This document shows, piece by piece, positions 1 through 8,595 of a stretch of DNA of 27,285 bases; the first letter of the stretch is position 1, and each line of letters begins with the position of its first letter. Where the stretch lies: positions 455,746 through 483,030 of the forward strand of contig BFEA01000711.1 in NCBI GenBank assembly GCA_003427395.1. Reading direction: 5' to 3'. The stretch is from Chara braunii (Eukaryota; Streptophyta; Charophyceae; Charales; Characeae). The notes below the pieces were generated by a model, which did not search any database, had not been told where the DNA came from, and worked only from the letters and a program-made list of their open reading frames with translations. A program made the position numbers and the translations under genes.

Positions 1-98
1 CTAGGGGTGCTGGTAAGAGCAGACACCACTAGCATTCCCGGGGAGGCTCCGTCTATTGGTGGGGAGCAGCAACTGCTGGAAAGCGGGTCCAGCGTCCC
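1..98 (-). repeat. LINE/SINE-type 3' tail module, copy 1
   Basis: Read on the minus strand, this contains the shared tail: GGGACGCTGGA, a hairpin (arms at 75-80 and 88-93), the GCTGCTCCCC-like box, AATAGA and GGAGC, then a segment ending near GCTCTTACCAGC. The same order occurs at 12173-12268 and 17288-17383, and in forward orientation at 5301-5384. Any poly(A) tail would lie outside the left edge. Confidence 0.75.
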
Positions 99-670
99 TG
101 TAACATTCTGGACTTTCGGGGATTTGATGCCGGATTTCAGGGGTCTGCAGCATGAATCCTTTCAAAGTGCTCTCACAGGGAAACTCTGGCAACGTGTATG
201 ATTCTTTTTGTCGTTGTCAGGAATTATGTATGAATGTCATCCTCTTGAAGCAATCGTGTGATAACACCGATAAGGCAGTTACTTGTTGTTTTTTTTTTCT
301 TCTTTTTCATGCGGAAAATGACCTCCGCTTCTGTAATAGTATCCCAAAAATCATGAAAAATGCAACATCACCTGTGCAGTGATTCAAATGGTGAAATGGT
401 TCGATTCTGGTACCAAAAATTGAATAAATAGCAAACTCCAGTTTCTTTTCTTCAGGAATTTTAGAGTGCTATCTTTCTCGAGGAGTGATTCTGTATGAAG
501 CAGTGAGAGGTTGATTCTCTGTGATATCATCCAGATACGGCTTCTTGGTGGCATTCATATAAGGACATAAACAGTGGCATTCCCCTTGTCCTTTTTGACC
601 TACACTTTGATGATGTCGGTGCTGTCGAGAAGCCCGACAAGCAGGTTGCTCGAGAGGTTTGCTGCCGGGT
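99..670. other. No gene recognised
   Basis: Only short frames with no recognisable domain. A T-rich run lies near 288-310. I see no repeat shared with the rest of the window before the element at 671. Confidence 0.4.
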
Positions 671-842
671 TTTAAACCGCCAGTACTTGGCCCAGCTATC
701 GCCCGCGGGAAAAAAATAGAGTAGAAAGTTACTAGAAACGTTTCTAGTCGGATGAATTTGCGCACTCCTGTAGGGGCTCGTATGTTTGCGAAAGTCGCGG
801 CTTGTTTATGGGCACGATGTTAGGAAGTACTGGTGGTTTAAA
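671..842. mobile_element. Family A inverted-repeat element (MITE-like), copy A1
   Basis: The left end TTTAAACCGCCAGTACTT (671-688) and right end AAGTACTGGTGGTTTAAA (825-842) are an 18-bp terminal inverted repeat with one mismatch, enclosing 172 bp with no reading frame. Both ends carry TTAA, the target duplicated by piggyBac-type transposases. Sequence inside matches 4342-4502, and the first 55 bp match the reverse complement of 25096-25149. A non-autonomous DNA transposon is the best reading; the TTAA target site is inference. Confidence 0.65.
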
Positions 843-1085
843 CCACCACTACCTCTACCAGGCAAATTTTTGCGACAAATTTGTCTATTGCTGCATTCTT
901 CGGGGGCTTGGCTCCTGAACCTTTTGGCTGGCACCACTGAGCCTGGTGGACTCGCATTGCACGCCAAGCTCTGCAGAACCGCCAGCGGCACTTTTTTTCT
1001 TTTTCGGCGGCAGCGATTGTGGTCTGGTAGCCCCGCGCCTGCAAACTCTTAGGACTGAGCCATTCGTTTTCTCAAGTTGCCTGGG

Positions 1086-1257
1086 TTTAAACCGCTAGTA
1101 CACGGTCCCAGCCTCGCAGAGAAGAAACTCGTCCCCTACTCTGAAAAGGCGGCACGGTGTTGATAGTTTTCATCAATGGCTGGTGTCGTGTTTTGGGTCT
1201 CTGAAACTCACGGTGAGGGACCTGCGCCCGATGTATGGCCGTGTACTGGGGTTTTAA
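1086..1257. mobile_element. Family A element, copy A2
   Basis: The left end TTTAAACCGCTAGTACACGG and right end CCGTGTACTGGGGTTTTAA are inverted and diverged. The span is again 172 bp, the same as A1. No coding potential is seen. Confidence 0.55.
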
Positions 1258-1353
1258 GGGGACAGTTGTCGAATTGGTAAATTGTTAAATGAAGTAACTG
1301 AGGGAGTACCATGTTCAGGGTAAGGAGAAGAATCGCAGGGCTATATATAGAGA

Positions 1354-1440
1354 GAGAGAGCACTTTGCCAAACAAACGATAAAAATACTGAAGACAAACA
1401 AACATGAAGAGCACACTGAAACCATTCTTTTTATCATTTC
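1354..1440. repeat. Dispersed repeat Y, copy 1 (partial)
   Basis: Aligns with 4070-4145 across a GCACTTT start, an AAACAAACG segment and an exact run ATGAAGAGCACACTGAA, ending in CCATTCTTTT. A third, longer relative lies at 8596-8822. Confidence 0.6.
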
Positions 1441-2092
1441 TTCGTCCTCGCAAGAAATTTGTGGTATGGGATGGTAATTCCCGCATTTCTGTCAAGCGAA
1501 GGCATAGGCTACGAGGCAGTGGCGGTGATGGTGATCACGGCGATGACGATGAAGTTGATGTTGATTAATGGTTGAATGTGGTGGTGATGCTGGAAGTGTT
1601 GACAAACATAACGGGACGGACAAAGCCGTGAGCATTGTCTACGATCTTCCCTGTAGCGTGCGACATTACACCTGCCGACAGCAGCACTAAGGTTATAACT
1701 TATGAGTCTATGACCAGATTTCCCACCCACCGCAGGGGGGTGGGGGTGGATTAGAAGGGACACAGATCAGACAAGGGGAAAAAGTTCCGAAAAACACAGC
1801 AGCGAAGGACACTGCTTGTGGCTCATCTAGCTTTACAGGTAGAGCGGCGCTACAGTCCTCACCGGACAAAAACCATGTCAAACAGACAAGGGAAAAAAGA
1901 CACAGCACTGTGACAGCAGCAAGGAAGTGGATGACGCCTTGTCTAATGTTACAAGTGCCACCAACCAGGACACACCCGGATTGTTGTCTAACGCGATAGA
2001 TGCTGCTGTTAGACTGATTTATCGATCAACTAATAACTAGTCAGTTTCTGAGATCACCTGCTTGTTTTACGCAGTCAGCAAATGAGCCGACC

Positions 2093-2165
2093 AATCAACC
2101 AATCAATCAACCAATCAATCAACCAATCAACCAACCAAGCAGGTGATCCATTCATCAATCAATCA
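2093..2165. repeat. (AATC)n/(AACC)n simple repeat
   Basis: Imperfect alternation of CAATCAAC and CAATCAAT units, with no coding meaning apparent. Confidence 0.8.
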
Positions 2166-2442
2166 AGCTATCATCAACATTGCAACAGCGAAGAGATGTG
2201 GAGGAGATGGTGCTACATCTGTGAAGGCAATGGCCAGATGGTAAAATGTGGATGACATCCATGAGCAGGCCGCCTTGAAAACACGACCAGGGAATGAATC
2301 CTCAATAGAGAAAATGAAATAACACTGCTGCTGCTGCCATTGTTGTCGGCATTTACTACCCACAGCTGCTTGGTTTGCTGCATTGGTGTTCAAGTTCATT
2401 CTTCAGCAAACTGCACTCACGCGACAAAGACCTGCAGTGAGT

Positions 2443-2540
2443 TCAGAATCTTGCTGAAGTCTTGGGACCAACACGGGACCATAGTAATACATCTCAGTAG
2501 TTTCTAGATTCTGGCTGGAGTCTTGGGACCAACACGGGAC
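2443..2540 (-). repeat. Duplicated C-terminal coding segment of the membrane-protein exon
   Basis: A 37-bp segment at 2504-2540 encodes the protein end SRVGPKTPARI and its TAG stop. It is repeated at 2443-2479 with five differences, where it would encode SRVGPKTSARF and a TGA stop. The offset is 61 bp, so the second copy lies in the presumed 3' UTR in another frame. The 22 bp AGTCTTGG...GGGAC core is identical in both. Confidence 0.75.
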
Positions 2541-3750
2541 GTTGGGGAGGGTCCTTGGGCCGATTCGTTGTTGCTGGGAGATCTTGATGTGCCAGGACGA
2601 CCATCAACAACACGCTGAGAAGAGTGTTCCATACTTGGCGAGTTGCTAGAGTTAAGTGGCGCGTTCGGTGAGGAAGGAGCAACAGCATTCTCAAACATAG
2701 AATGGGTGGTACTTAAGGAACCCCCTACGGCAGCTCCTTTGTTAACTGGCTGGACCAAGGTGCGGTCAATACTGGCAATCACGTGCGACATCCGTTTCAT
2801 GAGCGACGGAGTTTGCAGCACGATGCTTGGTATGATCGAAGCTTGTCGAGAACTTGGCTGGCGGGGCATAATGGTTGGCAAGGACATGTACAAGGGATCA
2901 GCAACTGAAGGTCGGTGTAGCCCGGCATACAACGGAACGACGTCTCTGATGGAGCTGGTCTTCCGCTGTGCCATGGGAGATGGTTCGCTATCCACTCCGT
3001 CCTCAGTTGATGGTCTTCGCACCGAGCCCTGGGAGATGCTAGCACGTGACTCCTTTCTGGAATAAGAGGAAGGAAGGGGGGAAGAAACACGAGCAGCAGC
3101 AGCGGCAGCAGGATGAGGAGGATGAGGCGGAGGAGGAGAAGAAGAAGATGGTGTTTGCCCCTTTGCAGAACTGCTCCCAGGGAAGGGAGCATGATGTTCT
3201 TTGCCGCCACTGGGCGTTACGTGAGCAAGAGGATGTCTAGCATCTGGGGAGGAAACCCGCCGTGCATTCCCTATGTTTCGTATGTCAGGCAAACTATGGC
3301 GTGGCTCTTGGGGTAGTATCCCTTCGGTTATTAGGATAGGTGGCAATGACCTGAATCGACCAGCACGTCCGTGTCCTGGGGACGTGCCCTCGTTTCTCAA
3401 TAGGAAAGGACTGATAGAGCAGGCGAGGATGTTGTCCACCAAGTTGATGGCCTCAACGAGTGAACCCCTCCGTCGCAGGAGCTCCTTGTCGCTTGGCTCT
3501 GCCTTCAGCTGCTCATCTATGCGAGAGAGTGTCTGGACATAAGCCTTTCGTCTTGCTTCCATTGTCACGCCGTGTTGTGTCATACGTCTGTGCATCAACT
3601 TTGCCCTGCGCTCACGTTCGTATTTGCTTCTTCGACGTTTGTCCCATACAGCATACCCAACTGCTGACCCCAGTAAAATTACCACCATAATCGGCACAAC
3701 GGTGAGCAAGATCAACAACTGCCTCTTGCTGCTGTTGCTGGAGTTTTGAT
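2504..3750 (-). CDS. Terminal exon of a single-pass membrane protein with long cytoplasmic tail
   Basis: An open frame of about 415 codons runs to a TAG at 2504-2506. The exon is taken to begin at 3750 because a pyrimidine-rich tract ending in TTTGCAG lies immediately upstream on the minus strand; the acceptor splits a GAT codon. After a polar NSSNSSKR stretch comes one hydrophobic segment of about 25 residues (exon residues 10-35, LLILLTVVPIMVVILLGSAV), then a strongly basic stop-transfer region (DKRRRSKYERERRAK). The rest is a Ser/Pro/Arg-rich tail with a proline/alanine run (PPPPHPPHPAAAAAA) and basic-Ser sites such as RKTSS. I do not recognise a family. Upstream exons, probably with the signal peptide and ectodomain, should lie at higher coordinates but I could not find them among the repeats. 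The role could be a receptor-like or adaptor protein; that is inference. Confidence 0.55.
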
Positions 3751-3772
3751 CTGCAAAGACAAGCAGACACCA
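3751..3772 (-). other. Probable splice acceptor
   Basis: On the minus strand the sequence reads GTCTGCTTGTCTTTGCAG, a pyrimidine-rich tract ending in CAG, directly before the exon ending at 2504. The open frame continues upstream only briefly as Cys-rich, non-conserved-looking sequence, which favours an exon boundary here. Confidence 0.55.
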
Positions 3773-4061
3773 TTGACAAGGCAAGTGAGTGCAACCCTGC
3801 CCCCCCCCCCCCAACCCAGAGAGCGGGGCAGGTAGGGAGAGAGGGACGGAGAAAAAGATAAACAGTGAAGGGAATAAGTTTATACGAAGTGTTCCTAGCT
3901 TGTACGAAGTACACCAAACTTATGTGATGTACGACGCATGCCGAATTTATATGAAGCACGTGATAAAATTTTGAAAAAAACTCAGGAGTGTAGGGGAGGT
4001 TCTTCTGTACTGGGGAAAAGAATAGAAAACAGTAAAATGCATTTTAGGAAATGCAAATGAA
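3773..4061. other. Presumed intron, no feature
   Basis: Contains a C-run at about 3801-3812 and AT-rich sequence. Nothing coding is recognised. Confidence 0.35.
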
Positions 4062-4245
4062 AGTAAAAGAGCGCACTTTATGAAACAAACGGCAAAACTA
4101 CAGATGGGAAACATGAAGAGCACACTGAAGCCATTCTTTTGATCATTGTGCTTTTAGCTTCCCCTTCACTGTGCCTCTCACGAACAAGGCTCGCCACTTT
4201 GATGACGTTGAGTGTGAGCTGTCGGCATCCCCATGTGACATAACG
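4062..4245. repeat. Dispersed repeat Y, copy 2
   Basis: The left part matches 1354-1440. The right part (4165-4240) matches 8745-8822, sharing CACTGTGCCTCTCACG, AAGGCTCGCCAC, TTGATGA and GTTGAGTG. On the minus strand both right parts encode a similar peptide (SSHSTSS-WRAL-VRGTV). Confidence 0.7.
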
Positions 4246-4341
4246 ACCCACTTGTACGCTGTGAGAAAGAGGCAGAGTAAAGGGGGAGGGGATAAACACA
4301 GAGGAAAGATGCAGAGAAGCAAAGGAAGACAAAGGGAAAAT

Positions 4342-4502
4342 TTTGAAGCACCAGTACACTCCCCATATCTCGGCCGTGAGAAAAAATAGCGTAGAAGCAT
4401 TTTCTAGTTGGATTGAATCTGGGCACTCCTGTACTGGCCCATCCGTTCATCATGGCCGCAGCTTGTTGACCGCCGTGACTTTCAGAGGTACTGGTGGTTT
4501 AA
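4342..4502. mobile_element. Family A element, copy A3
   Basis: The left end TTGAAGCACCAGTACACT is diverged; the right end GAGGTACTGGTGGTTTAA is well conserved. The interior matches A1, including AAAAAATAG-GTAGAA and GCACTCCTGTA. The LINE-related reading begins just right of this element. Confidence 0.55.
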
Positions 4503-4554
4503 GGGAAATTTAAGGAGAGTGGAATAAAATGAAAGCATAGGAGTGTCCATGACA

Positions 4555-4834
4555 GGCCGAGGTCGGCCAGTTACGAATGGTGAATGGATAAAGTGCCCCC
4601 CCCCCCGGGCATGGCGAAGTTAATGAACTGGAATCACACAAACGAACCTCGATTTTCGGAAGGGCGCTGGTAATTAATAACGTGGTGCTGGGCGCTGCTG
4701 GCCTCACTATGGAATAGCTCCGTCCTCTCGCCCCTGAGCGAGACGGCGCTGAAAGCACTGAAAAAGCAGATTGCTGCCTTCCTGTGGCGAGGGGATAGTG
4801 AAAATAAGCATGTAATTAGTAGGGTGGTTAGGGA
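4555..4834 (+). pseudogene. LINE reverse transcriptase C-terminal (thumb) region, upstream part
   Basis: Across frame changes the translation gives KLMNWN, then FSEGR, then LVINNVVLGA, then WNSSVLSPLSETALKALKKQ and IAAFLWRGDS. This is the pattern seen after the RT palm in L1-like LINEs: a W-N and GR-LVINNVL stretch, then F-WRGD. At least two frameshifts are needed (near 4670 and near 4710). The clean frame from 4710 runs into the nested insertion and stops at 4893. A C-run at about 4597-4606 sits in the most damaged part. Confidence 0.6.
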
Positions 4835-5384
4835 TCTCGCGGGTTCAGGGGCATTTGTAGGACTTCAACAGGCTATTCCCATACCTTTCGAATAACAGTA
4901 AGTTTTCTCAGATGGCTTTTCAGCCAAGCAGGGTAACAGGTAAGAGAGGGATCGAGGATAGTGAGAGAAAGACACCACGCATCCTACTAGTGAAGGGGCC
5001 AGCTGGTAGGATAGAAATGGGGCATAGCAGCAGTAGAGATGGTGGCTTTGCTGCAGTAAGCCTTGCTGGAGTGAGGTAAGAGGACTGATAGTGGATCCTC
5101 GAGGGGTTTCCGAACTTTGTCTGACTCTGAAGTTTCCCGCAAAAAGGTCTGGAATAGTTCTATAATTCTTAGTAGGCTCCTAGTCTTATTTTCACGGAAT
5201 TTTCTGAATTTTCTGATGATTTTTCTGAATGTGTCCGTTATGGGACGCTGGGCCCGGTTCCCAGTTTGTGCCAATTTGTGAGGATATGGTTGGTATCTAT
5301 GGGACGCTGGACCCGGTTTCCAGCAGGTGCTGCTCCCCACCAATAGAAGGAGCTTGTGTTTTCAAAAAAAAAAAAAAAAAAAAA
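4835..5384 (+). mobile_element. Nested non-autonomous poly(A) retroelement (family D body with LINE-type 3' tail)
   Basis: The insertion splits LINE A. The flanks look like a target-site duplication: AGGGTGGTTAGGGA (4821-4834) and AGGGTGGCTTGGGA (5384-5397), 12 of 14 identical, although part of this could be LINE sequence. The body (about 4843-5095) resembles 26890-27110. The 3' part has two hairpin copies (5242-5264 and 5301-5324), the GCTGCTCCCCACCAATAGA box, and a 21-A tail at 5364-5384. No convincing protein is encoded. The tail matches that of the host LINE, suggesting a LINE-dependent passenger. Confidence 0.65.
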
Positions 5385-6814
5385 GGGTGGCTTGGGACTC
5401 CATCATCCAGCCCAGGGCTCGAGGGGGACTGGGTATCTTTGATCCCTGCACCCAGATTATATCACTCTTATTTGACACCAATCTCACCTGGAGACCGCTT
5501 GCCCTGGCACAGATAGCACAAATGGCCCCAGAGGCCCCCACCACAACTGATCCAACAATCTGGCTAGAGGACCGCTATTGGAGGATACCACGCAGGGCCT
5601 GTGCGATGGATGCAGCGAACCCGGCCTTATAGGGGGATGCGACCCTTGATGATTTCTGGTGGAGACTAGTGAACACATGGCGGAAACTTCCCCCTCCAGA
5701 CCGACCGGCTCCGGAACGATGGGAGGAGGTGGTAAGGCAGCCCCTTTTTGGTAACGGGTGGATTACTGACAGGAATAGAAGGGTCATATGCAGCAGCTCT
5801 GACACCCCATGGAAAGGATGGTATGGGGTGCTACGGGTGGGGGATTTATGGGACAGTGAGACACGGGACTGGAATACAGCGGACCAAATGAGAAGGAAAC
5901 TGCGTTACTGTCATCATACACAGGCCACAACGGAAGAGCTGATAGATGCTTTACCGCTAGCCTGGTTCCTCATCCTACGCAAGGGACGGACGGTGGAGGA
6001 AGGGGACTGGGTAGCTCGAAAAGGGAACCCAACACGAGTGGGCCTCATCCATATGGAGCAACAAGAGGATGTGCTAATAGAACACTACTCCTTGGGCAGA
6101 ATGGGTCTAATAACAGGGAGCAGGGACCCTTTCAAATGGATTGAAAAGGAGGGGCGCCACCGAGTTAGGATACTGGAGGAAGGGACAAAACGCCGGGCTT
6201 TCCAGCCTGAGCTGTCGACTGCCAAGTTGCCACTTGACCCTGCAGAGTGGCAATGGCATGTGGCTACGCGCACTCGCCTTGTAGCCCCGAAAACCAAACA
6301 CCTCTCTAAACTCACCGTCAAAGCCACCTATCGGATGCAGAGAGTGAAGCGGATCTTAAAGGACGTGGTGAATGATAGGTGGCAGAGGCACATAAATGTT
6401 GATCGTCAGGCAGTCAAGCCTATTCACTGGTTCCACGAGGCTACTCGTAAACCCACAAAGATCACATAGTTAGTCCTTACGTGAAGGTGGTGGGACTGAA
6501 TCTGGCGGCAGATTTTCCCAGGCACGACCTGGCCGTGGAAGTGGAGGGCCATCTTGGCAGGACACACACCAGCCTTGCTCCAGGATACCTTTACAGGGAA
6601 CATGTACTGGGTTGGAAGGAGGGCAATTATGTGGGCCCTCTGGCGGCAGCGATGTGTCCTGACAATGGAAGGGGTGTGAGTGCCTCCGGAGGAGGTGAGG
6701 GAACATTTCACGCAACATGTGCAGGCGGCACTGGAACAGCGAAAACAAAAGAAATTGCAGCAGGTGAGGCAGACGTTGGACGCACTCGATAACGAACAGG
6801 ATATTACTAAATGA
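5385..6814 (+). pseudogene. LINE ORF2 C-terminal region with five in-frame stops
   Basis: One frame stays open in sense from 5385 to the final TGA at 6812-6814, broken by TAG 5630, TAG 6467, TGA 6482, TGA 6497 and TGA 6677. It starts with VAWDSIIQPRARGGLGIFDP, the W-D-I-P-GGLG motif typical of L1-like RT C-termini. It continues with RRACAM, then FWWRLVNTWRKLP, then a module containing EEGDWVARKGNPTRVG, then KATYRMQRVKRILKDV. Near the end it reads RWWD-IWRQ and RRAIMWALWRQRC, which align with copy B. The CxxC-like piece seen in B (HIFLQCP) is missing here, apparently by a small in-frame deletion. The last part (EHFTQHVQAALEQRKQKK) is helical and charged. Function would be part of the LINE replication protein; this copy is dead. 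Confidence 0.75.
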
Positions 6815-7066
6815 ATAACACAGTACAGGGTTGAATTATTTTCCCGAATCAGTGCTTTGGCACGGAATGAGTGGGAGGGGACAACGGTTGTTGGATAGCA
6901 GATGTGGTATGGATAAGCAAGGAGGCCAGGAGCAAGGGGAACAATCAGCAGAATCAGCAGGATCGGGGGGAGAAAGCTCACAGTGATTACCGATTGCGTT
7001 TTAAGGAGTGGACATCCGTCGACCCTAGCATTGTGTGCTAAAATCTTGTTTTTTCTCTGAGATGAT
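6815..7066 (+). other. LINE A 3' region with a conserved C-terminal-like peptide
   Basis: Around 6966-7040 one frame reads DRGEKAHSDYRLRFKEWTSV before a TAA. LINE copy C has DRGMST...DYKLLFHEWTVID at 16853-16933 in a similar position before its tail. The conserved pattern DRG...DY-L-F-EWT suggests the ancestral LINE protein, or a small extra frame, ended here rather than at 6814. Confidence 0.5.
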
Positions 7067-7428
7067 GGGACGTTGAACCCGGTTTCCAGCTGTAGATGGG
7101 TTGATGGATAGTTGGCAGGTCTGGTTGTTTTTTCTTGGTTGGTCTTCTGCTAATGAAGGCTGTTTTTTTGGCGCCCTGGTGATGGATGAAGAGGCAGTCT
7201 ACCCGGAAAGAGGGGCATCATGGGACGCTGGACCTGGTTTCCAGCCTAGTGGAATTTTCTCACAGACATCTTAGCCTGAGCCAAATAATGGCCCCGGAAC
7301 CAGACAACAACATTCTCTAATATCTTCAAATATTTTCGTAAGGGACATTGGGCCCGATTCCCAGGACGTGCTGCTCCCCACGAATAGATTGGAGCCTTGT
7401 TTGAAAAAAAAAAAAAAAAAAAAAAAAA
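7067..7428 (+). repeat. LINE A 3' UTR with three hairpin copies and poly(A)
   Basis: Hairpin copies lie at 7067-7090 (GTTGAA/TTCCAGC, weak), 7222-7245 (GCTGGA/TCCAGC) and 7342-7364 (TTGGG/CCCAG). The last is followed by the GCTGCTCCCCACGAATAGA box and 25 A. Confidence 0.7.
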
Positions 7429-8595
7429 GATGAAAGCATAAGAAAGGATAAGAAAGGACTAAGGAATCAGATTGGCCTTGACGACAGAGCAGATATACAT
7501 TGTCAGGATTCTCAATATGACAACTGCCATGATGGCTGGCATTGAGCATGCCCACAAAACACTCCCATCAAATGGCATGTCGATTGCAGGCAAATATGAA
7601 GGAAGAATGGGCACCACAAAAGACCGTGCATTCAGCAGTATCACGCCCATGGTCGCAAAATGGACATGTAGTGTCCGTATGTGGAGGGCGCCTGCGGTCA
7701 GAAATGGAGGGACAATCCTTTGCACACATGGATGTAGGAACCGTGTCGTTTTAGTCATTGTGACAGAGACGATGGCAGCTACAGCCGAGTGTAACAATGT
7801 TTATATTTGTGCAAAGGAGAAGGCCGCAGAATGTTGATACATTGGTCTAGCTGCAGCACAGGGGCAGAGGAATGATCTTTGATGACATAATAGAGATTGC
7901 GGACAGTTTGGTGTAGCAAGAAAACAACATCAAAAACATGAAGCAGCTCCAATATGGTCATAGGGCAGTCTCCACTAGCAAGCCATGTGAAGCTCCAGCA
8001 CTCAACCTACAGGGGATATATTGACAGAGAGAGGATGGGGGGCCCCTAAGGGGTCTCGTTTCTTCAGTTCTCNAATATGGCAGCCGGTTCCACACATACC
8101 CAGGGTGCTGGCCCTGCCGTCAACAGGGAAAGGAGGGGCTCCAAGACATTCGAGGGATCAGAGTCGATAAGGAAAGGAACAGGGAACCTGTGGCGCAAGA
8201 TGGTAGGACCAGAAAGGCGATGCAAAGGAGGGAGGTGACGACAACAAAACTGAGACTATAGTCTCAGAAGGATAGACAACTCTCCCAGTTTTCTTGTTGC
8301 ATTGAGTCATATTTGACAGACCCAGAATGAGGTCTGAGAGGAAAACCAGGGCAGGGCACTCCAAAAGGAGCAATCAATGCTGGTCAGGGGTCCTTTGGCC
8401 GTACGGAAGGAAGCGTGTGTCTGTAATTATGATGTATTATTTTTTTGACTTTCCGGTGGAATAGGAACCGGACTGATGCTCCCCAGAATGGAAAAGGAGC
8501 CGGGGCCATAAGGTCCTGTTAAAAAAAAANAGAGATAGAAATCAATAATAACATCAATCATGGCATGCACCATGGTGCTGTTATATATTGTCACA
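7429..8595. other. Unassigned stretch; weak minus-strand hydrophobic frame
   Basis: The minus-strand frame at 7459-7797 (112 residues) is hydrophobic, with segments such as FATMGVILL and MPAIMAVVILRILTMYI. A plus-strand frame of similar length (7472-7837) overlaps it, so neither is secure. No family is recognised. Around 7990-8595 there is nothing I can assign, and there are two isolated N (8073, 8530). Confidence 0.25.

Larger units (their letters stand above)
1258..2442. other. Non-coding stretch with simple repeats
   Basis: No gene recognised. A GA run lies at about 1348-1361, part of dispersed repeat Y at 1354-1440, a G-run at 1734-1747, and an AATC/AACC simple repeat at 2093-2165. On the minus strand of the gene exon that ends at 2504, the right-hand part would be downstream or 3' UTR sequence. 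Confidence 0.4.
4555..7428 (+). mobile_element. 5'-truncated L1-like LINE, copy A, with a nested insertion
   Basis: The copy runs from the end of the reverse transcriptase region through a C-terminal zinc-finger-type region and a 3' UTR to a 25-A tail at 7404-7428. It is interrupted at 4835-5384 by another poly(A) element. The 3' UTR (from about 7035) holds three copies of the GGGAC...CAGC hairpin, at 7067-7090, 7222-7245 and 7342-7364, followed by GCTGCTCCCCACGAATAGA and the tail. The RT catalytic core is absent, so the copy is truncated and cannot be autonomous. Copies B (25151) and C (16850) are relatives. Confidence 0.75.

Noticed and set aside
2643-3065. A 140-codon plus-strand frame
   Set aside because: It lies opposite the membrane-protein exon, which has a clear transmembrane segment, basic stop-transfer region and a splice acceptor. 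The plus frame shows no domain.
3801-3812. The C-run as a programmed frameshift site
   Set aside because: It lies in the presumed intron upstream of the splice acceptor, so it need not be translated.
7459-7837. A membrane protein gene on the minus strand
   Set aside because: The frame is hydrophobic, but an equally long plus-strand frame overlaps it and there is no recognisable family, start context or splice sites. Kept only as an unassigned stretch.
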